Shown here piece by piece: positions 26,060-36,137 of a stretch of 64,000 bases of DNA (position 1 is the stretch's first letter; each line of letters starts with the position of its first letter). The notes beneath the pieces are model-generated. The model was not told the origin of the DNA. It searched no databases and saw only the letters and a list, made by a program, of their open reading frames with translations. This DNA is from a bacterium (GTDB lineage: Bacteria; Myxococcota; UBA727; JAUIJE01): positions 62,001 to 126,000 of the forward strand of contig JAUIJE010000017.1 in assembly GCA_030431455.1 (NCBI GenBank), read 5' to 3'. Position numbers and translations under genes: made by a program.

Positions 26060-27660
26060 CCGTCCTCGTCACCCTCGCCATCGCCGTCGGGGTGGCGGTG
26101 TGGGTGGCGGGTTCGGGGGGGGCCTCGCGGGCCTCAGACCAAGACCGCCCCGCGGCCAAAGACCCGCGCCACGATGGCGCCGACCGCGCGGTGCCCGACG
26201 AGCCCACGACCGAGGCCCGCGCGCCGGGGGCCACCGCGCGGGTGTTTCTCGAGGTCACGGACGAGGACCGGGCCCCGATCGTCGCCGCCCACGTCGAGGT
26301 CAAAGACCTGCACGGGACCGCGGCCCGGGCCCGGACCGACGACAGCGGCGTGGCCGAGCTGCAGCTGGGCCCGGGGGTGCGGGTCGCGGTGAGCGCGCTG
26401 GGGTTTGCGCCCCAGACGTTTATCCCCCCGCGCTTTCCCGGGCCCGACGCGGCCTGGACCGTGACCCTGAAGCGGCCCGCGGCGGCGGGCCAAGATGCGG
26501 TCAAGGCCTACGGCGCGCTCCTGTCCCCCACCGGGGCGGTGCACGACGGCACGGTGGCGTTTCTCCAAGCAGGCACATTGGTGGCGGCGGCGCGCGCGGA
26601 CAAGAGCGGGCGGTTCGCGGTGCCGGATGTCGACTTCGATGTCGCCCACGCGGTCAGCGCCGCCCACGGCGAGCGGCGGCAAGACCGGGCCGAGGGGCTG
26701 GTGCTCGCGCTGCCCGGGGGCGGGACCCTCTCGGGCCGGGTGCAAGGCCCGGACGGCGCCGCCATCGACGGGGCCAACGTGCGCGCGGTCCCGCAGATGG
26801 TGAGCGATGCCCGGCGGGCGTTGTTCGCGGCGCTGCCCAAAAAAGACAAAGCCCTGCGCGAGTCGTTGCGGCGCTCGCTCTCGTCGCTCACCTACGCGGT
26901 GGAGGCGAGGACCGGCCAAGGTGAAGACGCGCCGGGCACGTTTGTGCTCGGTCCGGTCGCCGCCGGCCCGCTCACCCTGCTCGCGGCCCACAAAGAGGGC
27001 TACATCCCCGACGACAAAGAGGGGCTGAGCGCCCGGAGCGGCGAGGAGGTGAGCGGCCTGGTGTTCACCCTCAAAGGCGCGCCCCAGCTCGTGGGCCGCA
27101 TCACCGACGCGGCCACCGGGGCCGCGGTGCCGGGCGCCCGGGTGCAGGTGGAGTTCGTGGGGGGACTCGGGCTGCCCGACTTCGGCCGGGCCCGGGCGGG
27201 GGCCGACGGCCGCTATGCCCTATCGGTGCACCCCGACACCCTGCTCTCGGTGGTGGTCGACGCGCGGGGGTACCGGGGCTACCGCGAAGGCGGCCTCGCG
27301 GTCGAGGACGGCGGCGAACTCGAGAAGAACTTCGCGCTCACCAAGCTGCAAAAGGGCGATCGACGCCGGACCATGGACTACGTCGGGCTCGGCACGGTGG
27401 TGAAGAAGGTCGACGACGGCATCTTGGTGCAAGAGCTCGTCGACGGCGGCGGGGCCGCGGAGGTGCTCGGTCCCGGCGACGTCATCCTGCGCGCCGACGG
27501 GGTTTGGCTCGACGAGCTCGGGCTCCAAGAGGCGGTGCAGATCCTGCTCGGGGAAGAGGGCAGCGAGGTCGAGTTGTTGGTGAAAAAACACGCCGCCCCC
27601 GAAGGCGAGCAAGAGCAGCTGGTGACCCTCGAACGCCAACGCATCAAGTACCAGCGCTAG
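26026..27660 (+). CDS. Membrane-anchored protein with CarboxypepD-like repeats and C-terminal PDZ
   Basis: 544 residues read from TTG 26026, the only start before the membrane anchor (VAVLVTLAIAVGVAVWVAG); AGAGG lies 7 bp upstream and the frame overlaps the previous gene by 34 bp. Several beta-sandwich modules of the carboxypeptidase-regulatory type follow (VTDEDRAPIVAAHVEV, GRITDAATGAAVPGARV). The C-terminus is a PDZ domain (YVGLGTVVKKVDDGILVQEL, GPGDVILRADG). It probably binds peptides in the periplasm; with the M49-like peptidase two genes upstream, a role in envelope protein quality control is possible but inferred. Confidence 0.72.
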   Translation: MGEKSQSRRPVAVLVTLAIAVGVAVWVAGSGGASRASDQDRPAAKDPRHDGADRAVPDEPTTEARAPGATARVFLEVTDEDRAPIVAAHVEVKDLHGTAARARTDDSGVAELQLGPGVRVAVSALGFAPQTFIPPRFPGPDAAWTVTLKRPAAAGQDAVKAYGALLSPTGAVHDGTVAFLQAGTLVAAARADKSGRFAVPDVDFDVAHAVSAAHGERRQDRAEGLVLALPGGGTLSGRVQGPDGAAIDGANVRAVPQMVSDARRALFAALPKKDKALRESLRRSLSSLTYAVEARTGQGEDAPGTFVLGPVAAGPLTLLAAHKEGYIPDDKEGLSARSGEEVSGLVFTLKGAPQLVGRITDAATGAAVPGARVQVEFVGGLGLPDFGRARAGADGRYALSVHPDTLLSVVVDARGYRGYREGGLAVEDGGELEKNFALTKLQKGDRRRTMDYVGLGTVVKKVDDGILVQELVDGGGAAEVLGPGDVILRADGVWLDELGLQEAVQILLGEEGSEVELLVKKHAAPEGEQEQLVTLERQRIKYQR

Positions 27661-27686
27661 CCAAAAAATGATTTGAAATCAAGCAG

Positions 27687-28244
27687 TTAACCGTCGCGGC
27701 GGGCGAGCAAGCGCGAGGCCCGGGTCAGCGCGGCGATGGACTTGGCGTCGCAGATTTTGCCCTCGTCGATCCAGGCCAGGGCCTCGTCGAGCGGGACCTG
27801 GCGGATGTCGTCGATGACCTCGTCCACCTCGTGGGCGGTGTCCACCGCGGAGAGCCCCTCGGCGAGGAACAGGTAGATCGTCTCGTCGCAAAAGCTGGGC
27901 ACGGTGAAGACGTGCCCCAGCGGGGTCCACGACGCGGCGGTGAAGCCGGCCTCCTCGACGAGCTCACGCTTGGCACAGTCGAGCGGGGGCTCGCCCCCAT
28001 CGAGGGTGCCGGCGGGCACCTCCCAGATGAAGCCCCCGGCCGCGTACCGGTATTGGTGGATGAGGGTGACCCCGGCGTCGTCGAGGGCGACGATGGCGGA
28101 CGCGCCCGGGTGCTCGAACAGCTCCATGTCGTACGGCGTGCCCCCCGGCAGGGTGATGGGGAAGGTCACGAGCTGAATCTTGCGGCCTTGGTAGGCGACC
28201 TTTTTGTCGGGGGGGGCTTTTTGCGAATCGTGGTGCGAGGTCAT
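27687..28244 (-). CDS. Nudix hydrolase (ADP-ribose pyrophosphatase-like)
   Basis: 185 residues. The Nudix box is present with its REL-EE core (GGEPPLDCAKRELVEEAG) and is preceded by an ADPRase-like VALDDAGVTLIHQYRYAAGG and WEVPAGTLD segment. Members hydrolyse ADP-ribose or related NDP-sugars to AMP plus sugar phosphate. The ATG at 28244 overlaps the TGA of the upstream amidase gene (ATGA), so the genes are coupled. Confidence 0.9.
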   Translation of the reverse strand: MTSHHDSQKAPPDKKVAYQGRKIQLVTFPITLPGGTPYDMELFEHPGASAIVALDDAGVTLIHQYRYAAGGFIWEVPAGTLDGGEPPLDCAKRELVEEAGFTAASWTPLGHVFTVPSFCDETIYLFLAEGLSAVDTAHEVDEVIDDIRQVPLDEALAWIDEGKICDAKSIAALTRASRLLARRDG

Positions 28245-28753
28245 GCAGGCTCCGCCATCTGGCTGTGCAGGTGCGCGCGGGTCGACCACGCCCCGGGGGT
28301 GGGCTCGTCGAGGTCCAACCAACGGGACAAGCAGTTGCCGCGTTCGGGCCGGATCGGCAACCACGGCGGCGGGGGCGCGCGGTACGCGCCCTCGTCGTCG
28401 AGCATGTGACTGCGGTCGGAGCAGAACTGCGCGCGGTAGGTCGCGATGTCGAACACCCGAAACGCCGGCGCGTACGCCGGCGCAAACACGCCCACGGGGA
28501 AACACGCGTCCAGGTATGCCGCGGCCCGGACCCCGGGCGCCAACGTGGTGTCGGGATCGTGCACCACCCGGTCGTCGTCGACGACGACCACGTGATAGTC
28601 CCAGACCACCACCGGGTCGCCCGCGCGCTGGTGCAGCATGGCCACGGTTCGCGCGCGGTTGGTGATCAGCCACACCCAGCCGCGCTCGATGCGTTGCGCC
28701 AGCTGCCACGCGTTTTCTTCGCAATAAAAGGGCTGGTAAGGCGCCTGTGTCAT
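28241..28753 (-). CDS. Protein N-terminal glutamine amidohydrolase (NTAQ1 family)
   Basis: The 170-residue protein matches eukaryotic NTAQ1, which converts N-terminal Gln of proteins to Glu and so creates an N-degron. Signature segments are intact: FYCEENAW (nucleophile Cys11), VVWDYHVV (His54), VHDPDT (Asp66), FCSDRSHM and APPPPW. The three residues align with the Cys-His-Asp triad of the human enzyme. Bacterial members are uncommon. ATG 28753 gives the family's normal N-terminus. It is coupled to the Nudix gene and divergent from the PEGA gene. Leucyl/phenylalanyl transferases or ClpS, which would complete an N-end-rule pathway, are not in the window. Confidence 0.9.
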   Translation of the reverse strand: MTQAPYQPFYCEENAWQLAQRIERGWVWLITNRARTVAMLHQRAGDPVVVWDYHVVVVDDDRVVHDPDTTLAPGVRAAAYLDACFPVGVFAPAYAPAFRVFDIATYRAQFCSDRSHMLDDEGAYRAPPPPWLPIRPERGNCLSRWLDLDEPTPGAWSTRAHLHSQMAEPA

Positions 28754-28852
28754 CGTCCGTCGACCTGTCGCCCGGCGCCCGCGCCGGTGTGGGCGAAGGT
28801 CGCCCCTTCGGCAACGCAGGGCAAGTGCGGTAAGACAGGCGCGAAGGTTGTT

Positions 28853-30388
28853 GTGCCCAAAAAGCCCCCGCCCCCCATCGACCCCGACGCCGACGACCGC
28901 GAAGACACCGTGGTCGAGGCCGCGGATGACATCCGCCGGCGCTTCGTGCCCGCGGATGCCGCGTCGTCGTCGGAAGAGGCCGACGTGTGGTCCACGTCCC
29001 GCTCGGCCGAGCCCCGCCCGTCGACAAAACACGACGTGGCGCTCAGCGGCCTGACCGCGGCGAGCGAGATGCCCGGCCTGAGCGACCTCGCCCTGTACGC
29101 CGACGAGTCGGAAGAGGACGAGGCCACCGCGATCCTGCCGCAGCCGCAACGGGCCGCGTCCTCCCGGCGCGATGACGCCCCGGTGGTGCCCCTGGCCAAC
29201 AGCAACCTGCGCGTCGCCCTCGAGGACGAGGCCGACGACGACGACGACGCGACCCAATACGTGCCCGTGCCCCGCGCCCTCGATGAGCTGCAGCCGCTCG
29301 ACGCCGACGAGAACCCGCGGCACGACCGCACGATGTCGAACCCGGTGCTGTTCCGCCAAACCGTGCAGCCGTCGGGCGAAGGCACGCCCCAGCGCATGCT
29401 CGACAAGGCCATCCGCCGCACGGTCCAGGAGGCGCAATCCAAGCTTCACCCCGCGCCGCCCCTCGCGCCGCCCGCGCCCGCAGAGGGCGCGCCCGGGCCC
29501 GATCCCGCGGCTGGGCCGCCCACCGGCAAGGTCCGCCCCCTGCCCTCGAGCATCGGCGCGCAAGCCCCGGTGGTGGACGCCCCGGGCGACATCGAGCCCC
29601 CGCCGGACACCGCGGGGGGGGACGTGTGGGACGCGCCCGACGACGACGACGACCTGTTCGCGGACGATGCCCTCGATGCCGCCCACGTGTTGGTGGTGCG
29701 GGGCGAAAGCCAGGAGCAGGCCCCGCGCCCCCCCACCGCCCCCCAGGCGGTGCTCGGCGGGACCGACGAGCAACGGGCGCAGGTGTTCTCGGCCTCGGGC
29801 AACGCCCGCTCGGTCGACGGCGCGGCCCCCGCGGCCCCGGCCCGGGCCGGCGACGAGGATCCGCCCACCCTGCCCCCCGACGGTGCGCCGGGCGGCCTCT
29901 GGGCGTCGGACGAAAAGACCCCGCCCCCGGACGTGAGCCAACCGAGCCTGCCCCCGGCCCCCGGGGGCGACGAGGTCCCGGCGGAGTTTGACGCTGCGGG
30001 GCCCGCGGACACCGACGCCGCCGACGGGCCCGCGGGCCCGCCGCTGTGGGCCGACGCGTCCCTCGACCCCAACGAGCACAGCGACGTCAGCGAACTTGTC
30101 GACGACGACGCCAGCCAAACCACCGGCATTCACGCCGGCCGGTCCCGGCCCATGTCCGAGCTGCAGGAGGCCGGGCTCGGCTTGCTCATCGTGGAGGCGC
30201 CGAAGGACGCGGTGGTGTTCCTCGACGGCAATGACATTGGACACGGCCGGGTCGAGATCGATGGGCTCAACCGCTTTCAGTCCTACGCGGTCCGGGTCCA
30301 CCACCGGGGCCACCGGCCGTGGTCGGGCACGGTGAGCCTGAAAGGCCACCCCGAGGCGGTGGTTCGCCCCGAGCTCGTGCCCCGCTAG
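28853..30388 (+). CDS. Acidic, low-complexity protein with C-terminal PEGA-like domain
   Basis: 511 residues from GTG 28853, with GAAGG upstream; the frame is open further upstream but that part is the shadow of the amidase gene. The first 430 residues are Asp/Pro/Ala-rich and probably disordered, with a recurrent short pattern of acidic patches (ADDDDDATQY, WDAPDDDDDLF). The last 70 residues (GLLIVEAPKDAVVFLDGNDIG, about 440-485) look like a PEGA domain, a surface beta-sandwich. No signal peptide or TM helix is visible. The stop TAG overlaps the stop of convergent ybeY in CTAG. Kinase-substrate-like composition, but function unknown. Confidence 0.65.
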   Translation: MPKKPPPPIDPDADDREDTVVEAADDIRRRFVPADAASSSEEADVWSTSRSAEPRPSTKHDVALSGLTAASEMPGLSDLALYADESEEDEATAILPQPQRAASSRRDDAPVVPLANSNLRVALEDEADDDDDATQYVPVPRALDELQPLDADENPRHDRTMSNPVLFRQTVQPSGEGTPQRMLDKAIRRTVQEAQSKLHPAPPLAPPAPAEGAPGPDPAAGPPTGKVRPLPSSIGAQAPVVDAPGDIEPPPDTAGGDVWDAPDDDDDLFADDALDAAHVLVVRGESQEQAPRPPTAPQAVLGGTDEQRAQVFSASGNARSVDGAAPAAPARAGDEDPPTLPPDGAPGGLWASDEKTPPPDVSQPSLPPAPGGDEVPAEFDAAGPADTDAADGPAGPPLWADASLDPNEHSDVSELVDDDASQTTGIHAGRSRPMSELQEAGLGLLIVEAPKDAVVFLDGNDIGHGRVEIDGLNRFQSYAVRVHHRGHRPWSGTVSLKGHPEAVVRPELVPR

Positions 30389-30839
30389 AGGGCGCGCCCG
30401 ATGAGCGCGACGCCGGGCTCGATGCCGGCGGCGGCGAGCAGGGACAGCTCGATCTCGGCCATCGCCACCGCCTCGCGCGGGCCGCGCTCGTGGTCGTAGC
30501 CGAGCAGGTGCACCACCCCGTGGCACAACAACGCCACGACCTCGACCGCGAAGGGATGTCCACACGCCGCCGCCTGCCGCCGCGCGGTGGGGGCGGACAC
30601 GATCACGTCGCCCAAAAACGCCGGCCCCCCCGCGATGAGGTCGGCGGGAAAGCTCAACACGTCGGTGGCGCCGGACTTGTGCCGGAACCGCGCGTTGAGC
30701 GCGGCGATGTCGTCGTCGTCCACCACCGCGAAGGACACCTCGATGTCGCCCAGCCCCGCGGCCCGGGCGAAGCGGCGGGCGCGCGCCCCAATGTCTTTGT
30801 GTTCGTGGGGGGTGAGCACGCCGGGGGCGGCGTCGAACA

Positions 30840-30843
<4 letters not shown>
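30385..30843 (-). CDS. ybeY: Endoribonuclease YbeY
   Basis: 152 residues. The zinc-binding motif H-x3-H-x5-H is seen as HGVVHLLGYDH, with the family's DDDIAALNARFRHKSGATDVLSF segment upstream. YbeY is a single-strand RNase acting in 16S rRNA 3' end maturation and ribosome quality control. Start ATG 30843 overlaps the phoH stop (ATGA). phoH-ybeY is a widely conserved order. The gene ends in an overlapping CTAG with the convergent PEGA gene. Confidence 0.93.
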
Positions 30844-31819
<976 letters not shown>

Positions 31820-31823
<4 letters not shown>

Positions 31824-33016
31824 CGCAGGGGGGGCCTCAGCTCAAAGCCGTCCACCGCGGTGCGGTAACGGAACGGCGCCTCAAAGGGTCCGTGCAGGTC
31901 GGCCTCATTGACCCAGCCCGCGACCGCGAGGTCGGACAGCGCCGCCGGGTACCGGCCGTAGGTGAGGCGGTAGACGTGCAAGGCGCGTTCGAGCCGTTGT
32001 TGGGCCCAGGCCGCCCGCGCGGTCTCGGTGGCCCGGGGCAACACCGTCGAGGCCCGGGCGGGGGCGAACAGCCCGCTGTCGTCGAGCTCGTAGAGTTTGA
32101 TGATGCCGAAGATCGCCGCCGCCACCACCGCGTACAGCGCGATGCGGGTGGCGAACTGGGGCGCCCAGGCGGCCACGCTGCTCATCAGGCCTTCGCGGGC
32201 CTGGGTGGGCAGCGCGGGCATGGTGGCCTCGACGTATCCGCCGCGCACGAGGTTGGCGAGGGCTTTGGACGCCTCGAACTCGCCCATGCGCGACAGGTCG
32301 ATCACCCGCTGCACCGTGCGGCCGGTCTCGACGTAATGAAACACCTTGCGCTCATTGCCGCCGAGGTGGGCGTCGGGTTTTTCGTGTTCGCCCGACTCCA
32401 TGCCCGAGAACGCGTCGTCGAGGCCGGACAGGAAATCGTCCTCGTCGTCCTCCTTGGCCGCGGGGGCGGCGGGCAACCCTTTGAGGGGCTTGAGCACCAT
32501 CAGCGACGAGACGATGACCTCGCGGACGCTGGGCCACTCGTCCACCATGCGGAAGGCCTCCATGAGGATCTCCTCCGCCCGGATCGGCGCCTGGGTCTTT
32601 TCGTCGTGGTCGATGTCATCTTGCTGCGAGAACTCGTACGTCCCCGCTTTCCACAAAAACAACCGGTAGATGGTCTCGGTGGTCTGTAGCTTGGTGAACT
32701 CCTTGAGCTGGTCGAGGGTCACCGCCCCCGACTCCAGCAACGCATCGCCCAGCCGGCGCATGGTCCGGGCCTGGTCCTCGAGGGCGGCCTCGAGCTGGTC
32801 CTTGCGCAGCACCTCGGCCCGCACCATCAGGTTGCCGAGGCGGTTGCTCTCGTCCCGGCTGCTCTCGTCGGCGCGCACCACGTTGCCGCTCTTGAAGTAG
32901 ATGCGCACTTCGCGTTCGCGGTTTTTGAGCAACAGCACGCCGGTCTTGGCCTGGTGGCCCACGAGCTGAAAAATATCAGCGATGCCGAAGTCGGACAGGG
33001 TCCCGCGCAATGCCAT
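31820..33016 (-). CDS. DUF4388 (PATAN-like) protein with TM helix
   Basis: 398 residues. The N-terminal 100 residues are DUF4388: MALRGTLSDFGIADIFQLVG, TGVLLLKN, IYFKSGNVVRAD. A second helical part follows (RRLGDALLESGAVT, a motif common after DUF4388), then a linker, a winged-helix-like stretch, a TM helix about residues 288-306 (IALYAVVAAAIFGIIKL) and a short extracytoplasmic C-domain. DUF4388 proteins are typical of myxobacteria and relatives and are linked to two-component and small-GTPase signalling. The ATG at 33016 lies inside a CAATG-C-CATTG palindrome (33008-33018). Confidence 0.8.
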
Positions 33017-33019
33017 TGT

Positions 33020-35152
33020 CTATTCGCTCCTCGCGAAGGCATCGCGCACGGTCAACAGATAAAGCACCAACCCCACCACCAGCACCGGCACCAGGAGCGC
33101 GACATCGATCGCCACCAGCGGCATCACCGTGAGCCGGGGCAACGCATAGGCGGCGGCCCCGAGCCCGACGGACAGCGCCATGAGCAGCAGCCCGAGCACG
33201 GCCCAGCCCCCCTGCCCCATCCACACGTGTCCCGCCCCGGCGAACACCAAGGCCAACAAGCGGGTGGCGCGAGACTCCCGGCTTCGGTGGTCGCGGACCT
33301 GACGTTCTTTTTGCACCCGGACCTTCGCGTCCACTTGGCCCGACCGGTAGAACACGTGAAAACACGACGCGCAGGTGCCCGCGGGCACGTCCGCGGCGTC
33401 GTAGCGCGGGCTCGACGGTTGGCCGCACCGCTCGCAGGGCCGCGAGGGCTCAAAGCGCCGGAAGAACAACGTGAGCAACAGCCAACCGAGCAACGCCCCC
33501 CCGGCGGCGCCCGCAGCGACATTGCGACTCAAGCCCATGAACAACGCGCCCAGCCATTCGTCCCGCACCTGCTCCGCCCCCGGCCCCGGGTCGGTGACCG
33601 CGTCCTCGAGCCACCACACCTTGGGCGCGGCCCGGGCGAACAGCTGGTTGTGCGGCACCGCCTTGTCGCCGGCTTGGAACGTCACGTTGCGCATCCGCTC
33701 GCGGTCCTCGAGGTGCGCCTCCACCAATGCCACTGCTTCCTTGGGGGCCTGAAGGCGCCCGGTGGGGTCGCGCAGGGCGGACACCGAGAGGTTGAACCCC
33801 GCCGCCACCAGATCGGGGTCCTTCTGCAGCGCGCTTTGGAACTCCGCGTGGGCCACATCCGGCCGCCCGGTCACGCCGGCGATGGCCCCGAGGTCGTTTT
33901 TGACCCACCCCGCGTCGGGCAGCCGCCGGTTGAGCCGGCCCGCGAGCTGCTTGGCCACGTCGAGCTGGCCTTGGCGGAACGCGTCGTCGGCGAGGGCCGC
34001 GAGCTCGATGACCTCGAGCTGCTCGGGCGGCCGGGCCAGAAGCTGCGCCCGCAGATCGGCCCCGGCCACGTCGATGCGCGCGCCGTGGCGGACCTGGGCG
34101 AGGGAATCGGGATAGGACAGCAACCGGGCGGACACGTCGAGCAGCAAGGGGGTGAGGGCCGCGAGCACCCCGATCAACACCACCGTCTGGCGCGTGCGCC
34201 GGCTCAGGTACACCCACGACAGCGTGAGCCACAGCAGCGGGGTGAACACCGGGCCGAGCCCGGCCACCAGCGGGGCCGCGACGAGCAGCGCCATCAGCAC
34301 CATGACCTGCCACTGCGCCGCCCCCCGGGGCAACACCGTGAGCACGTCGTACGACAGCATCGGGAACGTGCGCCACACGACCACCAGCGCGACCAGCCAC
34401 AACAAGATCAAGCCCGACAGCGCCACCCCCGCGCTCAACACCAGCGTCGACCGGACTTGGCCGTCCGGGGAGCGCAGGAGGTGGGTGGTGACCGCGTCGA
34501 TCATCGCGCCCAGCGCGCCGAACACATCGGTCTTGTCGCTCAGGGCGAGCCGGGCCCGCTCGAGGGGGACCGCGGCCAAGCTCGGGGCCCACTCCCCCGC
34601 GGTGTGCAAGAGCCGCTCGGCGCGTTCGGCGTCGCCCACCCCGCGGGCCTTTTGCGCCTCGTGCACAAACGCCCAGGCAAAATCCAATGCTTGTGGACCG
34701 TACGGCACGCCCTGCACCCCGAAGGCGCGGGTGCCGTTGATGAGCTCGCTCTCGGCCCTGCGCTCCTTGCTCACCTCGCCGGACTGCACCGCGAGCAGCC
34801 GCGCGTCCCAGCGCTCGACCAACCCTGCATAGCTGCGCGGGGTCAGGTCCACGCCCTCCGCCCCCTCCCCGTCGAGGTCGCCGGGGGCGCCCAGCTTGGC
34901 GTCCGCCCCGTCGGGGGTGGGCGCGGCGCGCGCGGGCCGGGCCGCGGGCTTGTCGCCGTCGCGCTTCTTTTTGGGGCGGGGCCGGTCGCGGTCGGGGCGA
35001 TCGGTCGCGCCGGGGCCGCGCGGGGGCGTGATCTCTTCGATGTATTCGGAGGGGTCCTGCGCCCAAGTGCCCGCCGCGCCCATCCAGACCGCGAGGGTGA
35101 GGATGCACGCGCCGGGACCGGAACATCGGCGGGCTCGAATCGAAGCCATCAT
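33020..35152 (-). CDS. Multi-pass membrane protein with TPR-like middle and zinc ribbon
   Basis: 710 residues from ATG 35152. Order: signal peptide (CILTLAVWMGAAGTWA), proline/charged linker, helical segment, three to four TM helices about residues 235-360 (LSGLILLWLVALVVVW, VMVLMALLVAAPLVAGL), TPR-like helices (LADDAFRQGQLDVAKQLAGR, NDLGAIAGVTGRPDVAHAEF), another TM helix, a zinc ribbon (CERCGQPSS, CASCFHVFY) and three C-terminal TM helices. No defined family. It is 3 bp upstream of the DUF4388 gene and clearly heads that leftward operon. Role unknown. Confidence 0.7.
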   Translation of the reverse strand: MMASIRARRCSGPGACILTLAVWMGAAGTWAQDPSEYIEEITPPRGPGATDRPDRDRPRPKKKRDGDKPAARPARAAPTPDGADAKLGAPGDLDGEGAEGVDLTPRSYAGLVERWDARLLAVQSGEVSKERRAESELINGTRAFGVQGVPYGPQALDFAWAFVHEAQKARGVGDAERAERLLHTAGEWAPSLAAVPLERARLALSDKTDVFGALGAMIDAVTTHLLRSPDGQVRSTLVLSAGVALSGLILLWLVALVVVWRTFPMLSYDVLTVLPRGAAQWQVMVLMALLVAAPLVAGLGPVFTPLLWLTLSWVYLSRRTRQTVVLIGVLAALTPLLLDVSARLLSYPDSLAQVRHGARIDVAGADLRAQLLARPPEQLEVIELAALADDAFRQGQLDVAKQLAGRLNRRLPDAGWVKNDLGAIAGVTGRPDVAHAEFQSALQKDPDLVAAGFNLSVSALRDPTGRLQAPKEAVALVEAHLEDRERMRNVTFQAGDKAVPHNQLFARAAPKVWWLEDAVTDPGPGAEQVRDEWLGALFMGLSRNVAAGAAGGALLGWLLLTLFFRRFEPSRPCERCGQPSSPRYDAADVPAGTCASCFHVFYRSGQVDAKVRVQKERQVRDHRSRESRATRLLALVFAGAGHVWMGQGGWAVLGLLLMALSVGLGAAAYALPRLTVMPLVAIDVALLVPVLVVGLVLYLLTVRDAFARSE

Positions 35153-35228
35153 CTGCGCTTCTCGAGGTACCACGTTCGGCCGGGCGAGGACAAAACGCGC
35201 CCAAACCAGAACGGCCGGCGAAGCCGGG

Positions 35229-36137
35229 TCAGAACTGGTCGAGCCCCGGGACCGCGAGCAGCCACTCCAGGATCGCCTGCTGGACGCACAGGCGGTTGCC
35301 GGCCTGGTCGAAGGCCAGCGACCGGCGCCCCTCGAGCACGTCGTCGGTGATCTCCGCGCCCCGCTGCGCCGGCAAGGGGTGCAGCACCACCGCGGACTCC
35401 GCCGCGTGGGTCAACAGCGCGGCCGAGACCTGCAGCTTGAGCAGCCCCGCCTCCTCGTCGGCCGCGGTCTGTTCGTGCCAGCGGGCGGTGCAGATCACGT
35501 CGCGCCCGGTCACCGCCGCCACCGGGTCGTCGGCCACGGTCACGCCCGCCTCTTGGGCCAGCGCCATCAACGCCTCCCGGCGCGGGCCCGGGGCGACGCA
35601 CAGCGTGACGTCGAGGCCGAAGGCCGCGGCCGCCCGCACGTAGCCGAACGCGATGCTGTTGGCCTGCCCCAGGTAACAAAAGCGGGCCGCGAGCGGCTCT
35701 TCTTTGCGCTCGTACACCGTGAACAGGTCGGTCAGCAGCTGGCAGGGATGGGCCAGGTCGGTCAGGCCGTTGATGACCGGAACCTGCGCGTGCCGGGCGA
35801 ACTCCTCGATGGTCTGGTGTTCGCGCGAGCGCACCACCAGCGCGTCGGTGTACTGGCCCACCACCCGGGCGGCGTCGCGCATGGGCTCGCCCTTGGCCGT
35901 CTGGGTGTCGCGGGCCTGCAACACCACCGTGCTGCCGCCGAGCAGGGCCACCCCCGCCTCGAAGGAGATGCGCGTACGCGTCGATTCGCGCTCGAACCAC
36001 ATCGACACCACCCGGCCGGTCAGCGTCGGGGCCAACCGGTGCTGGCGCCGGGCGCGCTTGAGCACCTCGGCGCGGGCGAGCAAAGGCAGCAGGGTCTCGC
36101 GGCCTTTGACGTCGGCCACGGTGCGCAGGTGTTTCAT
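35229..36137 (-). CDS. Carbamoyltransferase, OTC-like with an ATC-like substrate loop
   Basis: 302 residues of the ornithine/aspartate carbamoyltransferase superfamily. Carbamoyl-phosphate residues are intact: STRTR (52-56), HPCQ (130-133). But the ornithine-specific features are altered: the D-x3-SMG loop is replaced by DVICTARWHEQ (213-223), and HCLP is HPLP (253-256), as in aspartate carbamoyltransferase. The downstream QRGAEITDDVLEG and NRLCVQQAIL are OTC-like. It may still be ArgF, but an acceptor other than ornithine should be considered. Start ATG 36137 overlaps the upstream lipoprotein stop. No other arginine or pyrimidine genes are adjacent. Confidence 0.82.
   Translation of the reverse strand: MKHLRTVADVKGRETLLPLLARAEVLKRARRQHRLAPTLTGRVVSMWFERESTRTRISFEAGVALLGGSTVVLQARDTQTAKGEPMRDAARVVGQYTDALVVRSREHQTIEEFARHAQVPVINGLTDLAHPCQLLTDLFTVYERKEEPLAARFCYLGQANSIAFGYVRAAAAFGLDVTLCVAPGPRREALMALAQEAGVTVADDPVAAVTGRDVICTARWHEQTAADEEAGLLKLQVSAALLTHAAESAVVLHPLPAQRGAEITDDVLEGRRSLAFDQAGNRLCVQQAILEWLLAVPGLDQF

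Noticed and set aside
28265-28852. In-frame 196-codon extension of the PEGA protein
   Set aside because: It lies entirely opposite the NTAQ1 gene and its upstream gap; GTG 28853 with GAAGG is a better start.
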